Below, piece by piece: positions 8,961-10,446 of a DNA stretch of 10,446 nt. The first letter of the stretch is position 1, and each line of letters opens with the position of its first letter. Origin of the DNA: Pleurotus ostreatus/Saccharomyces cerevisiae fusant (Eukaryota > Opisthokonta); NCBI GenBank assembly GCA_024196135.1, contig JAMQCK010001246.1, positions 1 through 10,446 of the forward strand, given 5' to 3'. A program made the translations under genes and the position numbers. Under the pieces are notes generated by a model that saw only the letters and a list, made by a program, of their open reading frames with translations, was not told where the DNA came from and did no database searches.

Positions 8961-10446
8961 CCATCCCAAAGCTGTCCCGCTGGCTCGCCCCCTTGATAGC
9001 AGCAACTATTCATTCACACCCGACCCCGATCGAGCACACACATCGGATCGCCAATCGCCGCTGCCAACCCTCCCCAGTCCCATTTCCCGCGCGCAACACC
9101 AGCCTGGGCTCGGCCTCGCAATTGGCCCCCCGTCAGCGGCCCACTGATGGAACTTCTGGCGCGGACGCACGGCCACTCGTCGCGCAGAGGGCGACGACGT
9201 TCGCGGCGTATCAGTGTGAGAGCTGGGCTTTCCTGACCCGGTATAGGTTGAAAGAATGCCCAGATGCGCACGCGCGGACTTGGATTCGAAGGGGTGGCGT
9301 ATGCATGGAACCGTGGAAGGCGCCCGGGCGGTCCGGGAGGAGCCCCATCTGCGCCGGAAAAGGGGGCAGCTCTGCGCATCGGGCGCCATTGAGTGCAGTG
9401 ATCAGCGCGGGATCATGGCGCCCGTTACTTATAGCAGAGTGTATGCGCATAGGCGTATCCCAGGTAAGGTGCGAGCAGCGTGTCGGGGGTGGAGGGCGCA
9501 CACGAGATTGATCAGGGCGTCAGATCCAGATATCAGTGTACCGCGTATGTACGGGTCCCCCACAAGATCGCTGGCCCGCCATCGCGCGCGTACGACTCGC
9601 ACATCAGCCGAGCGCGAGTCCCCCACAACGTGTCCACAGGCCCGCTGGGCTGAATGTTGGGTGAATGTCTCGGACTTGCCGGTCGCGTGCGCGGAGCTTG
9701 GCGAGGTGCAAGCAGGGGACGGAGAGATAGGAAGGTTTGTTGACTTGTTGGGTGACATTCAGGGTTGTATACAAGGCGTATACATACACGCCACACGTAG
9801 CCATCCAGCGAGGACGGGCGTTGCGAGGGAAGCGCTGAATCCGCATAGAGTCTTTGCGCCGTTCAACAGCGGGTTCTGGCGCCCGTCCTCCCGCCCGAGA
9901 CCGCGGTAGAGTTTCTGCGAAGTTTTTGTGATAGATTCGACAGGACAGATGGGCCTGAATCAAGCGTCGACGGCGCGCAGTCACCGTCAAATGCGATCTG
10001 GGGGCGGCCGGCGTGCCACGGGGATTAGCGGGCGCCACCATGGTGCGCTCCCGACATTCCGGAGCCGCAAGCCCAGCGCCAGCCCTTGGCCACAAACGAG
10101 AAGTCAATCGCGCACGCTAAGCCTCGCTGTTCCAGCTAGAAGGCAGCGCAAACATAGCAGTATACAGTAGCTCGAGAAACTGCCGAAGCGGGCCCAGGGA
10201 GATGACTGTAGCGCGTGAAAAGGCGAGGAGAGTTGGACGCGCACGTGAAGGCCGTCGGTAAGAGGGTCTCCCCTGCGCGCTAAGCCACATCGAGCGTGGT
10301 CTGCGTGGCGGCTGTCGGATACGTCTACGTCGGCTGCAGATGTGCGAGCGTCCCATAGCGAAGCCTGAGGCGGTATTGGCACAGGAGAAATCGCCGGAGA
10401 GGAACTCAGTGTCCGCTGTCGCCCTACGCGAGCGATAGGAGTGGCA
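8961..10446. other. Stretch of about 1.5 kb with no recognised gene
   Basis: I recognise no domain, tRNA box pair, rRNA, transposon end or array here. Two overlapping open frames stand out by length only. One is on the + strand from the ATG at 9256 to 9909 (217 codons). The other is on the - strand from the ATG at 10041 to 9604 (145 codons, start context CACCATGG). Both are very rich in Arg, Pro and Ala, as chance frames in GC-rich DNA usually are, and neither resembles a family I know. The + frame has one less Arg-heavy part near 9650-9790. A CACGTG hexamer lies at 10242-10247. The region may be promoter or non-coding DNA of a gene beyond the right edge. Confidence 0.45.

Noticed and set aside
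9285..9300. GATTCGAA resembling a tRNA T-loop
   Set aside because: No matching A box, anticodon stem or acceptor stem could be found around it.
9766..9783. Two GTATAC palindromes close together
   Set aside because: Six-base palindromes are common, and no promoter or gene can be attached to them.

Overview
The window is fungal nuclear DNA, most likely from a basidiomycete (Agaricomycetes-type). It is GC-rich. Its genes are cut by many very short GT-AG introns, mostly 42-75 nt, with CTNAN-like branch sites close to the acceptor. It carries an F-box protein of the type expanded in mushroom-forming fungi and an AAL-type fungal lectin. Six protein-coding genes can be rebuilt from sequence. In every case the exons join in frame across plausible splice sites. 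I see no RNA gene, transposon or CRISPR array.

Layout, left to right. (1) Positions 5-801, + strand: the 3' part of a fucose-type beta-propeller lectin; its 5' end lies outside the window. (2) Positions 1210-2872, - strand: an F-box protein with a small first exon separated by a 52-nt intron. (3) Positions 3304-4488, - strand: a four-exon mitochondrial carrier of the ornithine/basic amino acid type (yeast ORT1/ARG11, Neurospora arg-13). (4) Positions 5090-6356, - strand: DAHP synthase, first enzyme of the shikimate pathway, with introns that include one in or next to the start codon. (5) Positions 6801-7242, + strand: the small mitochondrial chaperone Tim9, sharing a divergent promoter with DAHP synthase. 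(6) Positions 7576-8706, - strand: a five-exon peroxiredoxin-Q-like protein that keeps the peroxidatic Cys but has lost the canonical residues around it. From about 8960 to the right edge I recognise no gene.

The genes do not form an operon or an obvious biosynthetic cluster. Two neighbours (ornithine carrier, DAHP synthase) serve amino acid biosynthesis, and two (ornithine carrier, Tim9) are mitochondrial. I read this as ordinary gene order rather than a dedicated system. The points most worth a second look are the altered peroxiredoxin active site, one lectin blade with its ligand-binding charges swapped, a DAHP synthase start codon that splicing may assemble, and two Gcn4/CPC1-type TGACTCA sequences lying on that gene's splice donors.
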